Notes: generated by a model not told the origin, from the sequence alone. A DNA stretch of 15,209 nt from Glomus cerebriforme (GCA_003550305.1 QKYT01000332.1:84595-99803); one strand, 5' to 3'; positions 1-9,023 are shown, counted from the stretch's first letter. Translations and numbers: made by a program.

Positions 1-10
1 AAAAAAAAAC

Positions 11-275
11 AAAGAAAGAAACGTTCAGTATGTTTCTTTAATGTTAAAAAAAATTCCCTCCATCTAATTCCTTACATTCCAAGTCTGGGTCATCTAAGAA
101 GAAATAAAGAAAGAAACGTTTAGTACGTTTCTTTAATGTTAAAAAAAAAATCTCCCCTCCTCTAATTCCTTACATTCCAAGTCCGGGTCGTCTAAGAAGA
201 AATAAAAAAAGAAACATTTAGTACGTTTCTTTAATGTTAAAATCCCCCCCTCTATTACTTACATTCCAAGTCGGA
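11..275. repeat. Three tandem ~96-bp repeat units, each with a hairpin
   Basis: Three head-to-tail copies start with the same inverted repeat: arm AAAGAAACGT, 5-nt loop, arm ACGTTTCTTT. The arms lie at 15-24/30-39, 110-119/125-134 and 208-217/223-232, giving periods of 95 and 98 nt. After each hairpin come an A run, a C/T-rich stretch and the shared block CTTACATTCCAAGTC. Only the middle hairpin is perfectly paired; the outer two each have one arm change, both of them transitions. The array is cut by the window edge on the left and fades into long A and T runs (about 286-340). No coding potential is seen. Confidence 0.85.
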
Positions 276-347
276 GGAGATATAAAAATTTTTTTTTAAA
301 TAGTAAATTTTTTTTTTTAATTAAAAAAAAAAATTTTTCTTATATGA

Positions 348-479
348 TTCAATCTGACGGATGATCTGACGGATGATACGGATTATCCGTTGCAGATTCA
401 GATTATCCTTGACGGTTGACGGATCATACGGATCACATGTTTCTCGGATGACGGATAACGGATGATCTGCAGATTGGAA
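348..479. repeat. Palindrome-rich CGGAT cluster, possible tiny mobile element
   Basis: The motif CGGAT and its complement ATCCG recur about ten times in 130 bp, in both orientations. Two palindromes stand out: ACGGAT-T-ATCCGT at 378-390 and ATCTGCAGAT at 465-474. The borders are loosely inverted (TTCAATCTG at 348-356; CAGATTGGAA at 470-479), which would suit a miniature element. No convincing target duplication flanks it. It abuts the retrotransposon remnant directly. Confidence 0.5.
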
Positions 480-487
480 CACTAACT

Positions 488-1500
488 GAATATGGACTGA
501 CTAATCCTTTTACAGTGGATGCAGGTATCAATCAGAGAGAAATTATTTTACCACTTTTGTGACACATTTTTTATGACCCGCTCTTATATTAAATCCAAAG
601 TGATTCATCTTTAGGTTATACCAATTTCCTACAGAGGTCTTATCAATATTATTTAATTAAGAATAAGTATTCTATTTCTAGTCATCATGTTGTTATTACA
701 GCATTCATGAATAATACTCAGTGGATCAGCCACTTTAAAGAAAACCTTCAGCATATTATTAATATTTTAAATGACTTTTTTAAGATTAATGATACAGTGA
801 AACCTCTTTATAATTACCAAGTTGGTTACATAGTAAAAAAATCCAAAAATATGACTATATAGGATTTGTGATTATATAAAGGTTTTTTTATATAATATTT
901 ATATAAATTAGTTTTTTCAAAGGTGTAATTATATAGAGGAATTTTATATGATGTGATTATATAGGGTGTGATTATATGAAGGTCTAACTGTATTTAGATT
1001 AATGAAAACAAGTTTTTTCTTCTAATCTTCAATATTAGTTTACCTAAAGAGAATAGGTTTATTTATATGAGTAGAAATTAAGATGTGGCTAAAATTACAA
1101 CTCTGGAGCTAACTCTAAGTAAAAGAATACTGGGGGCTTGGTTTACTTCTGAAAAATCTTCTAGATCAGACTCTTTAATAGCAAAAAAAGAAGCTTAGAA
1201 ATATTTGTAGTATTATTAAATTTAAAAAACTTACCATAGGACAGATGATTTATATCAATAACAGAGTGTTGATACTGCGTCTTACGTACTGGCTTCAAGT
1301 TTCACTGATTTTAGATTTTTAACTTAATAGATTGTTTTTATCTATCTTTACTTGTTGTAATATGTTTTGAATCTGCCTAAAATTGCAGCCAATTGTATTA
1401 TCACACATCCTAGTCTTGTAAATCTTAAGCCTTTTAAATTCACTTTAAGAAAGTCACAAATCACTAAACTAGTTACTCAACTTAATAGTTAATACTCAAG
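488..1500 (+). pseudogene. Reverse transcriptase domain, decayed
   Basis: In the frame starting at 488 the translation opens with EYGLTNPFTVDAG, followed by the RT B-like motif GINQRE at 524-541 (families normally have a Gly where Arg stands). The catalytic C-motif position reads AFMNNT (MNNT starts at 707); functional relatives have two adjacent Asp there, so both catalytic residues appear lost by GAT to AAT. In-frame stops lie at 560-562 (TGA), 590-592 (TAA) and 995-997 (TAG). The frame runs into the 795-990 insert and resumes in phase after it, continuing through ENRFIYMSRN and AWFTSEKSSRSDSLIAKKEA. The product cannot be active. Its role was to copy the element's RNA at the target site. 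Confidence 0.75.
795..990. mobile_element. 196-bp MITE with TA target duplication
   Basis: The terminal inverted repeats are about 23-25 bp. The left end reads CAGTGAAACCTCTTTATAAT; the complement of the right end reads CAGTTAGACCTTCATATAAT. TA dinucleotides at 793-794 and 991-992 are the expected duplication for the Tc1/mariner/pogo superfamily, which also uses CAGT-type ends. The interior is AT-rich with repeated GTGATTATATA-like words and no ORF. The insert plus one TA is 198 nt, and the host RT frame is the same on both sides. It therefore moved in after the retrotransposon and needed a transposase from elsewhere. Confidence 0.8.
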
Positions 1501-1559
1501 TCTTACTAAGAAATTGATTTATATGAACCTTAAGAAAAGTTAATTATGATTATTATTTT

Positions 1560-2400
1560 CTCAACCAATCTTTTTCTACTCTCCATCCCCTGAAAATTTA
1601 ATGATAGATCCTCATTTATTTAATTTTAGAATCCTTGGTCACATAAAGTTTTGGAATTTATCTATCTTCCTTTCTTTGAATGATACAGATGAATGGAGTA
1701 TACAAGAAAATAGACCTTTATTTAGAAACATTATTTTACAAAAACTCCCATCAGAAATTTCTACTTTAATCAAATTCACTTCCAAATATCATTTATTCTT
1801 TATTATGCAACTTATCACATTTGACTTTTAAAATACTATTAGTTGGCAATAATTCAAATATTATCAGAACCTCCATTCTTAAGATTCTATTTTGGTAGAA
1901 TTTACCTTTTTAATGCTAGAAAGCTAACATTATTTGATGATTTTTCCATACGATCCTTTATTTAACTTTTTTTGCATTCTGTGAACCTGTAGTATTTCCT
2001 TCATCTGATTATAGGAAAAAAAAAATGGATTTGTTCTAACTTCTCTTTGCTTCCATTCTATGGTCATATTGTATCAAAATTTGATGATAATATTGCTAAT
2101 ATTAATCAATATATAGCTAATAACATAACTGATGAAATAGACAATACTTGTCTGAAGCTTACTCTATGCAAGGGCAACTGCTACATTAATACACAGTCCA
2201 CAGATGCAGAAGTAATGAACCAATGCATTTTCAGTACTGATTTATTACATCTAAATATACTGTCACATATTTCTAAATCTCCACTTTCTAACTCTTCTAG
2301 GATTTCATCACTTTATTATATTCTGCTTTCTCATTCTTTTCCTTCTGAAACCAATCACTTTTTTCCTTTTTCACCTCAAATTTTATTCAAATAAAATATC
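1560..2400 (+). pseudogene. Connector region of the retrotransposon, decayed
   Basis: Two open stretches survive: 1601-1831 and 2047-2394. The first reads like the region after an RT thumb (for example LFRNIILQKLPSEISTLIKF). The second contains LCKGNCYIN and, further on, QCIF, a Cys pattern that might descend from a CCHC-like knuckle of the kind found between RT and RNase H; that is only a guess. Between them the frame is broken several times. Neither stretch is credible as an independent gene: no start context, no intron, and both lie in line with RT and RNase H on the same strand. Confidence 0.5.
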
Positions 2401-2516
2401 AAGCTTTGAATACTTTGGACAAGCTTCTCATTAACCAGTGATTTTGTAATCCTGAGATTGCAAACAGATTAATTGATCTTCTTGCGCTTCATTAACTCAA
2501 CAATACTTTTTACTTT

Positions 2517-2825
2517 GAAATCTATACAGATAGTTCGCTTAAGATAATGGAAGATGAAGAGTGTAAAATAGGAGTAAGCTGGGTTAATATAGCTTACCTT
2601 AATGTTAACTTCTTGGGTAGTATTCAGGATTTTCTATCATCTACCAAAGCTAAATTAGGAGCTATCTTAACTACTATCACCACTATATCAAGTCATTCAT
2701 TTGTTTTGATTTATATGAATAGTAAAAGTGTAATTAATTCTATCATGATGGCAAAAACTTTTATAGTTAATCAAAATAATATAGTTAATAGAAATAGTAA
2801 TGATACTATGGTGTGTACGGTCTAA
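2517..2825 (+). pseudogene. RNase H domain of the retrotransposon, inactivated
   Basis: The open frame is read from before its first ATG (2547): EIYTDSS gives the first catalytic Asp (2529-2531), followed by GVSWV. The block FLSSTKAKLGAIL matches the second catalytic helix, but Lys (AAA, 2652-2654) stands where RNase H has Glu. The third acid, normally in a YTDSxS motif, reads YMNSKS with Asn at 2718-2720. Two of the catalytic acids are thus lost, each explainable by one G to A change. RNase H removes the RNA strand of the RNA-DNA hybrid during retrotransposition. The domain ends at a TAA stop at 2823-2825. Confidence 0.75.
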
Positions 2826-2965
2826 AGCCAACCAATATTTTATTTAGCGGCCAAATTTCTCAGGCTTATAATCATATTATGTGAAATGAATTTTATTGGT
2901 CAATTGGTTACAATCATGTGACTTGATTTATTTTATTGCATATTCATTATATTATCAGGAATTCT

Positions 2966-4906
2966 TCAATGTGATCTGTATTTTTTTACAGTATACAATA
3001 CTTCTATATCTATTAATCCTTTTCTATATGCATCNATAAATCTCCAAGCTCTGCGAGCATAATGTCTAATTGTTTCTAAAGAAATTGAATTTAATGTTTC
3101 AGGAACTGTTTTTTCTAATCCCTTAAAAGAATAATCACAATTATTACGAGTATAACGCTTAGCAACGTCCCAAAACATTTCAATAAAATTAAGTTCACAA
3201 TGGAACTTTGGATAAAAGATAACTTTATGTCCATTATCTTCAATAATTTCTTTAACTAATGGTCTTTGTNCCAAAAAATCAGGTTGAAGTGAAAGTATCC
3301 AAACTGCACAACAATTATCTGTAGTTAGAGAATGCTTTTTGCATTCAGAACAAATATGATTTAAACTCCCTTCTGGCCATAATCCTCGTTCTTTCAAAAC
3401 TAAACGTATTTCTTTTGGTTGTTCATTGGGAAGATGCATTGACTGTATTAATCCATCAGGCATTAATCTATTTTTAAATTTTTCTTTACCACCTGGTTTA
3501 AGATTCATTTTTGATGCAATTAAAGCATCCTCTGCATATGCAGCATGAGATGTTGCATTATNAAATGCAAATACACCAATTTNACCAGGATGCAACTTTT
3601 CAAAAATTGGAATTGCTTTTTCAGTAATCTAATTATGAAATAATAATTTAAACAATTTAAACAATAATTTTAAATAAAAATAAAACAAAAAATATTACCT
3701 GTGCAACTAAATCTTCAGTTTTCTACCAGCCATCATGAACTTAAACCTGTTCCTTTTTTATGAAGAGGCTGATATCCAATAGGTCCCCAAAAGGTTTTTT
3801 TACCATCATTAGNATAAAATACTGATTCATCATGAGTTACCAGAATATGTCTCTTATTACTTTCATTCAAATTAGGCTCTATTAATACTATAATATCATC
3901 ATCAGAAGGTTTTGGCATCCATTGTTCCAATTGTGCCATCTCTGCTAAAAATTCTTGTCNATAATCAAGNACATCAGGTCNCTCATGTCCATCAAAATAA
4001 ATATCTTTNANTCCAACACGAAATGTCCAACCAAAATGTTTCAACCATGCACATACAGTAGTATTTGAAATGGATTTTCTATTTTCTATTCCAACACTTG
4101 GAAAGACTTCCTGTTCAATAAATGTTTTAAATTTATCTACAGTTACATCACAATTAACACAAGATATTCAGTAATCATTTAATAAATATCTTCATCACCT
4201 AATAAACTTTTAATTTTTTGATNTTTANNACNCATTGATNTTGNAATTAAANNATAAATTATAAAATTTTGTGTCCATGCTCTAATTAAACGTGCTTGAT
4301 ATTTTCCTTTTCAAATGCTAACTGCAATTGTTTGGCTTGCTTCTATGCATTTGTGTCCAGCTAATCTCAAGTTAATGTATTAAAAAATAAGTTGCAACCA
4401 GTTTTTAACTTGAGAAACTAATGATTTGTCATTAATTAATGTATTTAATTCCTCTAATGCTAAATTAAACCCTTCCCTCTCTATGGTTTTCTCAAGATTT
4501 ATTAAATCATCAGCTATAGTGTTAATTTGTTGACTATTCAATAATGAATTTGGTATTGAATTATTAATAAATAATCTGTAATATTTGAGGAACCTTTATT
4601 TGCTGCTTTTGCAGCTGCTTTTTTTCGCCTCTTGGTTCTTTCAGAATTTCTGTGATAAGTTAATNGACNCGAATTATTAAAAACAGCAGAGTCTTTTGAA
4701 TTTTGATGCATAATGTCAAATGCAGATGGTTCAATCTTATCTATAGTTTCTTCTAAATCAATATCAACCCAAATATCATCTTTCTCAAAATTATCTGATA
4801 AATCATCATCAGTCTCAAGCAAACTTAATAAATTTACTTTAATCTTTTTTAATTGTTTGCTTTTTCTTGCAGCTGCAAGTTAAACATTACGAGACTTTGG
4901 AGGCAT
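2966..4906 (-). pseudogene. DDE transposase pseudogene with one intron
   Basis: The likely original start is ATG at 4906-4904 (MPPKSRN), with a stop already at codon 9 (TAA, 4882-4880). An acidic segment follows, then a basic one (ERTKRRKKAAAKAANKG), a long helical region, and the catalytic domain. Candidate catalytic residues are Asp in THDES (3829-3831), the ambiguous codon in FAFxNATSH (3560-3562; N-A-T can encode Asp) and Glu in LNFIEMFW (3179-3181). The nuclease block with IYFDGHE lies near 4000. The ending is KKYRSH, stop at 2966-2968. Further stops and 21 ambiguous bases occur. Between GTGLSS and the DGW-KTEDLVAQ block the frame changes and material seems missing, suggesting an internal deletion near 3740. 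The superfamily is IS630/Tc1-like at most; I cannot name it firmly. The element's ends were not resolved. Confidence 0.75.
3629..3698 (-). other. 70-nt GT-AG intron in the DDE transposase
   Basis: On the minus strand the donor is CAG|GTAATATT and the acceptor is ATAATTAG|ATTACTG. Splicing is phase 0 and joins EDLVAQ to ITEKAIPIFEKLHPG, both family-like coding blocks, while the intervening 70 nt are almost pure A/T with stops. Confidence 0.75.
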
Positions 4907-5015
4907 TTTCCATACANAATGTGAATTTTATTGGAGTTTATTTTCTTTTGATACTGATTATATAATGAAAAAAATTTTTAGGGAGTTTACTTTTTTAGTT
5001 TAGTGCGATTTAACA

Positions 5016-5070
5016 AATTTTGGCCAGAATTATATAAATTTTGTAATTCTGGGCAGCTTTATTATGGCCA
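5016..5070. repeat. Nested inverted repeat upstream of the DDE transposase
   Basis: The perfect 9-bp arms CCAGAATTA (5024-5032) and TAATTCTGG (5044-5052) are nested within looser TTTGGCC/GGCCAAA arms. It lies about 120 bp beyond the transposase start, so it could belong to the element's terminus or promoter. A related GGCCAAATTT word occurs at about 2852-2861 on the other side of the transposase, but the match is too short to define a terminal repeat. Confidence 0.4.
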
Positions 5071-5123
5071 AATTNGNTACATACTTAATAAAATATACCG
5101 TTTTTAATTTTATATATCTAATG

Positions 5124-5769
5124 TTGATGACTATTTTATTAAAAAAGGGCTCTGTTACATGAAAGATAATGATANAATCTATCATTTAACAGAAAGTTTA
5201 ATTGAATTAGTTTATTTTTCGATCACTTCTATTTTTTTGAAGTCATATGATAAAATGTGGTTGGCTTTAGACTATGCGCATCATAGGAATTTAATAAAAT
5301 TTTGTAATTTTAGTTTATTATTAGATATTTAGGAATTTATTAGACAGAAATTTATTAATATAGATTTTATTAAAATTAAATATAAAGAAAATAAGAAGAA
5401 ATGGAAAGATTAGAGTTAACTTTTTTTTTCACTAAGGAGTCTGCAATATCATTGCCTTCAATTCCTGAATGTTCTTTATTCCTTTATTAAACTTTTATAT
5501 AATATGGTAACTAGCATGGAATGGTTCACTATATATTATAATCAAGTCATCTACAATTCAACCTATTTATTTATGGAATAGTTCTTTTTATGGACTATCT
5601 TCACTATACACAATAATAATCTTTATTTTAATACTGATGTTCATTTTTTTTTTATATATTGGTTAAAACTATTCAATCTTTTTTTACTTACTGGTATTAT
5701 TTTATTTGAAAAAAATTTGAACTTCTATTTTAACTTTTGCTATTTGTATTATTTTAATATTAAAGAGTT
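5124..5769 (+). other. Unassigned coding-like debris
   Basis: An open stretch of about 70 codons (roughly 5124-5330) has no early ATG and includes LTESLIELVYFSITSIFLKS and MWLALDYAHH; it ends at TAG. Broken pieces follow, for example TSMEWFTIYYNQVIYNSTYLF around 5510-5570. The residue composition looks protein-coding rather than random, and one ambiguous base (5175) suggests a multicopy repeat. I do not recognise the family. It may be part of another retroelement or a host gene fragment split by the element that begins at 5772. Confidence 0.3.
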
Positions 5770-5771
5770 TA

Positions 5772-6704
5772 CAGTGGATGACAAAAGTAATCAGAATTGC
5801 AAAAAATACAATAATTGAATAACCAATGATTAAAATTGTATGAAATTTTGCATATTTATTGTTAAATATGCAAATAAGTTTCATATAAATTTCAGGATTT
5901 TATCTTAATTCCTTATCTTACAATTGTCATTTTAGTTTTAAAAAAAAAGATGTCAAAATTTTAAGCTATAAAAAATACAAAAATTCAAATGTAGTATGCA
6001 AATCAAAGCTTATTAAAAAACTAAACTATCAAAATTGAAGTTTTATATTGTGCTAAATTATTAAAAAAAAATTTGACATTTAATACTTTGATAGTGTTGA
6101 AAAAATTAAAATTAAAGTTTAATCATCAATATGAATTTTATTAAATTTTAGCCTTTAATACTGATTGAAAGAACTAAAATTCAAATTAAAGTCAAACAAC
6201 AATAACAATTGTAAATTATTATAAAATCTATTAAATATTGAACCAATAATGTACAAATATGAATAAAAAAAATCATTCTCTAAATGTTTCAAAGATGTGT
6301 TAATATTTATCTATTATTTTAATTTTAAATCATTTTTGAGCCAACTTTAAATTTAATTTACTNGATAANTAACTAATTAAATTATAAAAANTTTTTTTTA
6401 TTAAANCAATAAAAGGATATATTTTATGTTTATAAAATTTTTATATGAATATACAGTCTAATTAATAAGGTTTAGGCNTAGTATTAAACTTTGTTAAAAT
6501 TTTTTTCTTACCTTAAATTTTGATGATTTTTTTTTTGAATTAAAATAATGATTGTAAAACAAGGAACTAAGATAAAATCTTGAAATTTTATATAAAACTT
6601 ATTTGCATATTTAATAATAAATATGCAAAATTTCATACAATTCTAATCATTGGTTATTTAATTATTGCATTTTTTGCAATTCTGATTACTTTTGTCATCC
6701 ACTA
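5772..6704. mobile_element. Non-autonomous Tc1/mariner-like element with long inverted repeats
   Basis: The left end begins CAGTGGATGACAAAAGTAAT; the complement of the right end begins TAGTGGATGACAAAAGTAAT. The two arms stay alignable for roughly 190-200 bp (about 5772-5965 and 6510-6704), through AACCAATGATT and TATGCAAATAAGTTT. TA flanks both ends (5770-5771; 6705-6706). The CAGTGG...GACAAAAGTA terminus and TA duplication are typical of Tc1-like elements. The roughly 540-bp centre is A/T-rich, holds five ambiguous bases and has no transposase frame, only a short inverted pair ACTATCAAA/TTTGATAGT. The open frame at 5702-5884 on the minus strand is the inverted repeat read by chance. Mobilisation would need a transposase supplied elsewhere. 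Confidence 0.85.
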
Positions 6705-6706
6705 TA

Positions 6707-6955
6707 TTTATTACCTCATGGTCTGTATTTGCCTCGTTCAAGTATAAACTTCTATACAAAATTCTTCTATAAAAGATATTATTTTCCAATTAGAAGAGTG
6801 GTCTCCAAAGGCTCATTATAATCCCATGGAAGTCAGAAGGATTGTCAACTTCCTTAAAGTCTGGTATATATATATACATGTATATCTTATTGTATTGATT
6901 CTTAATGTATAAGCATAATCAAATACATTACTCCTAACTGCATATTGTAGCTATT
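6707..6955. other. Short interval without a clear gene
   Basis: The right flank of the Tc1-like element. A coding-like scrap (QLEEWSPKAHYNPMEVRRIV) sits near 6790-6850 on the plus strand and a (TA)n run at about 6864-6873. No family recognised; it could be the far side of the debris at 5124-5769 or the lost upstream part of the following transposase. Confidence 0.3.
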
Positions 6956-7893
6956 ATGTTTAACAAAGTTAACAAAATTCTTAATCAATAGTTATCATCA
7001 ATGCTTTATGAAAAACATAAAAAACAGATTTGTGAATCCACAGCTTATAGAGTATAAATCATTGATTTATTCAATATTTTAGCAGAAGAAGTTAACAAAG
7101 ATAACTTTTCTTATCCAATCAATAATAATAAAGAATTTGATAATAATGCCAATAGATATTTTTTAGAAATAATTATGAAGATAAAAAAATCTACATAAAA
7201 CAAGTTTTAACTGAATTAAACAAAGAAGATATTATGCAGATTTGAAAGGTATCACTTATTAATAATGAAATGATATATAGACACTATTTTAAAGTAATAA
7301 TGGATAGTAATGATGCTAAATTTCACATTTCACTAATCCTAAAAGGTGGTATAAAGAAAATCTTTAAAATGATGAGCAGAATGTTATTAAATCTGATATT
7401 ATAACACTTGAATGCTATTTAAAAGATAATACAAATATATCTAAACAACAATTTATTATAAAATTTAATCAAGAAAACTCTATATTTTCCCAACAATAAG
7501 ATAATTATACTCAAAAATGGTATAAAAAAAGTATGAATATGCATCAATTATGGGTTTAGCAAAAGCATTAGATTATCAACGGTTTAAAAAACTCTTAACA
7601 TGCCGAGTTATTACAAGTCAAAGAAGAATAGCAAGCATTAATCACATGATGTAATTAGTATAACTGATGATAAACTTTTATTCAAAGTAGATGGTAGAAT
7701 TTTTGCTACGCAAGATATTCAGGAACTATTAAAACATGTTGCAAAAGGAAGACCACCTAATAAAAGGTTAAAATCTGCCATTAAAATAAATAAAAGGTTT
7801 AATAAAGAGAACAAAAATGATGGTGCTAAAAAGGATTATATATGCGAAAAATGCAATAATACAGTCCATAATGCTAGAATGTGTAGGAATTAG
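6956..7893 (+). pseudogene. MULE/FAR1-like SWIM transposase, C-terminal remnant
   Basis: A decayed C-terminal half of a Mutator-like (FAR1/FHY3-related) transposase. From 6956 one frame reads through two stops as a helical segment (SSMLYEKHKKQICES, then EEVNKDNFSYPINNN). After a frameshift comes YRHYFKV (7276-7296) followed by FHISLI, the spot where SWIM zinc fingers have C-R-H-x-F; the Cys is replaced by Tyr. The final open stretch holds KGRPPNKRLKS (about 7744-7776) and a perfect CX2CX4HX4C knuckle, CEKCNNTVHNARMC (7843-7884), with TAG at 7891-7893. The DDE catalytic part is missing, so the copy is dead. In complete relatives SWIM and knuckle motifs bind DNA or help target it. Family call by motif order, fairly confident. 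Confidence 0.65.
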
Positions 7894-8148
7894 CTAAACT
7901 TTTATAGTAATTTTTTTTTTTGACCTTAGTTAGTTATATAGTAAATTTACATATACTGTATCTATAATCTATTTTAAATATAATAAAATTAGTAGATTTA
8001 TATGCATTTATGAAAATTTTTTATTATATTTCAAACTACAAAAAATTAGCCAATCAAATAATTTAAAATCACATAATTATAGTTCCTATATGATGTAACG
8101 AATAAATTTTTCCTAATTATATTATTGTTAAATAATTATTCTTTGATC
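7894..8148. other. A/T-rich spacer between converging genes
   Basis: This lies between the stop of the SWIM transposase remnant (+) and the stop of the Uma2-domain gene (-), so the two converge on it. It contains T and A runs and no open frame of note; 3' ends of both transcripts would fall here. No canonical AATAAA seen for the Uma2 gene. Confidence 0.4.
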
Positions 8149-9023
8149 CTAATTAAAGTGAAATTTTTCTAAATGTTTTATAAGTTCATAATTGTTATTG
8201 AAAGTATTATTACAATCAGGACAATGTCGAAGTCTTTGAGGTCCTTGAGGTGTTGGTGGTGGCTGATCAATAAACCCATAAATATATTAATAATAGAATT
8301 TATAGCATAGAAATAGAGAAATAAGGAATAGCAACATACCGGATCAATAATTCTATCAATTAAAGACATATCCAACACAAAACCTGGCAAAATATTTTTA
8401 CCGCTAATATCTCCCCATTCAGGATTACTACGTCTCCTACCTCTCCTGTATATATAAATTCGCTTATGTTGAGGATCGATTAACCAACCAAGCTGGACCA
8501 CTGTACTTTGTGTTATGAGTTCTTCTTTAAATCTCTTGTCTGCTTTCTTGAATTTTGAATTATCTGTATCCTCTCCAATATCAGCAACTTCAACAAGAAA
8601 TATAGGGGTAAAGGAAGCACCCTGGAAGGTCCAAGCCTGTTCATTAGTCAGTCGGAGAACCGTATTTTGGGATATAAAAGTAACGTCTGGTGCTCTAATC
8701 GCTGATTGATGATCAATGACAAAATCAAATCCACCCTGTGATGTAGTGATTCCACCACCTTGTTGAGTTTGCACGTTCCAGTTACGAAGTTGAGCGGCAA
8801 TTTCTGCAACTACCTGTTCTCTACAGCATGGTGTTAGTGGTATTGGTACTAGTTTTCCATTTTTGTCAAGCTCAAAAAGGTTAACAGGATGTCCGTCGAT
8901 TTTCAAAGTATAATTTTTTAGCTTGCTGTTGATATACTCGAATTCTTCAAGAGTATAGGAGCGTTTGAAGTCTAAATTATCAAGGTCTATTTCTTGGTTA
9001 TAAACTTTGGGTATTTCAGCCAT
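8149..9023 (-). CDS. Uma2-type nuclease domain protein with C-terminal C2H2 zinc finger
   Basis: The one intact gene here. Exon 1 is 9023-8340 (228 codons from ATG); exon 2 is 8262-8149 (37 codons and TAG), giving 265 residues. Residues ~47-225 match the Uma2 (DUF820) PD-(D/E)XK fold: LDKNGKLVPIPLTP then an EQVVAEIAAQL helix, candidate metal ligands Asp113 (APDV) and Glu145 (LVEVAD), Lys163 in KADKRFKEEL, the core strand GWLIDPQHKRIYIYR (179-193), and the ending LPGFVLDMS. Exon 2 supplies a PPPTPQGP linker and a C2H2 finger: Cys242, Cys245, His258, His263. Uma2 domains are abundant in cyanobacteria and other bacteria and are presumed nucleases; the substrate here is unknown. A bacterial origin followed by gain of an intron and a eukaryotic finger is inference. 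Reading through the intron gives a 281-residue product with a hydrophobic tail, which I think is wrong. Same strand as the two nuclease-like pseudogenes next to it. Confidence 0.85.
8263..8339 (-). other. 77-nt GT-AG intron of the Uma2-domain gene
   Basis: Donor GATCCG|GTATGTTG and acceptor TTGATCAG|CCACCACC on the minus strand, phase 0. The support is that the downstream exon, in the resulting frame, encodes a complete C2H2 zinc finger and a nearby stop, whereas the unspliced frame gives no recognisable domain. Confidence 0.8.

Larger units (their letters stand above)
488..2825 (+). mobile_element. Degenerate non-LTR retrotransposon remnant (RT to RNase H)
   Basis: A line of decayed coding sequence runs in one direction and in the right order for a LINE-type element: reverse transcriptase core and thumb-like region (488 to about 1500), a connecting region (about 1560-2400), then RNase H (2517-2825). 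The 5' part with the endonuclease is absent; the left border sits against the CGGAT cluster. The reading frame changes between RT and RNase H, and there are many stops. A MITE sits inside the RT region at 795-990. No poly(A) tail or target duplication was found. Element family assignment is by recognition of motifs only. Confidence 0.75.

Noticed and set aside
11..275. CRISPR-like array
   Set aside because: Only three units; the between-hairpin sequence is itself repeated rather than unique, and the window is eukaryotic.
2851..5025. GGCCAAATTTCT (left) and ACAAATTTTGGCC (right) as terminal repeats of the DDE element
   Set aside because: The match covers about 12 bases, then diverges, with no flanking duplication; too weak to set element borders.
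5702..5884. 60-codon open frame on the minus strand with hydrophobic residues
   Set aside because: It lies mostly in the left inverted repeat of the Tc1-like element; the matching right repeat has stops in the equivalent frame, so it is not a gene.
8178..8339. C-terminal extension of the Uma2-domain frame (hydrophobic tail ending IMNL)
   Set aside because: It is produced by reading through a GT-AG intron and then in the wrong frame; the spliced frame gives a C2H2 finger.
8515..8709. 64-codon plus-strand open frame
   Set aside because: Antisense shadow of the Uma2 domain.
8149..9023. Bacterial restriction-modification system
   Set aside because: No methyltransferase or specificity gene nearby, the gene has an intron, and eukaryotic elements surround it.
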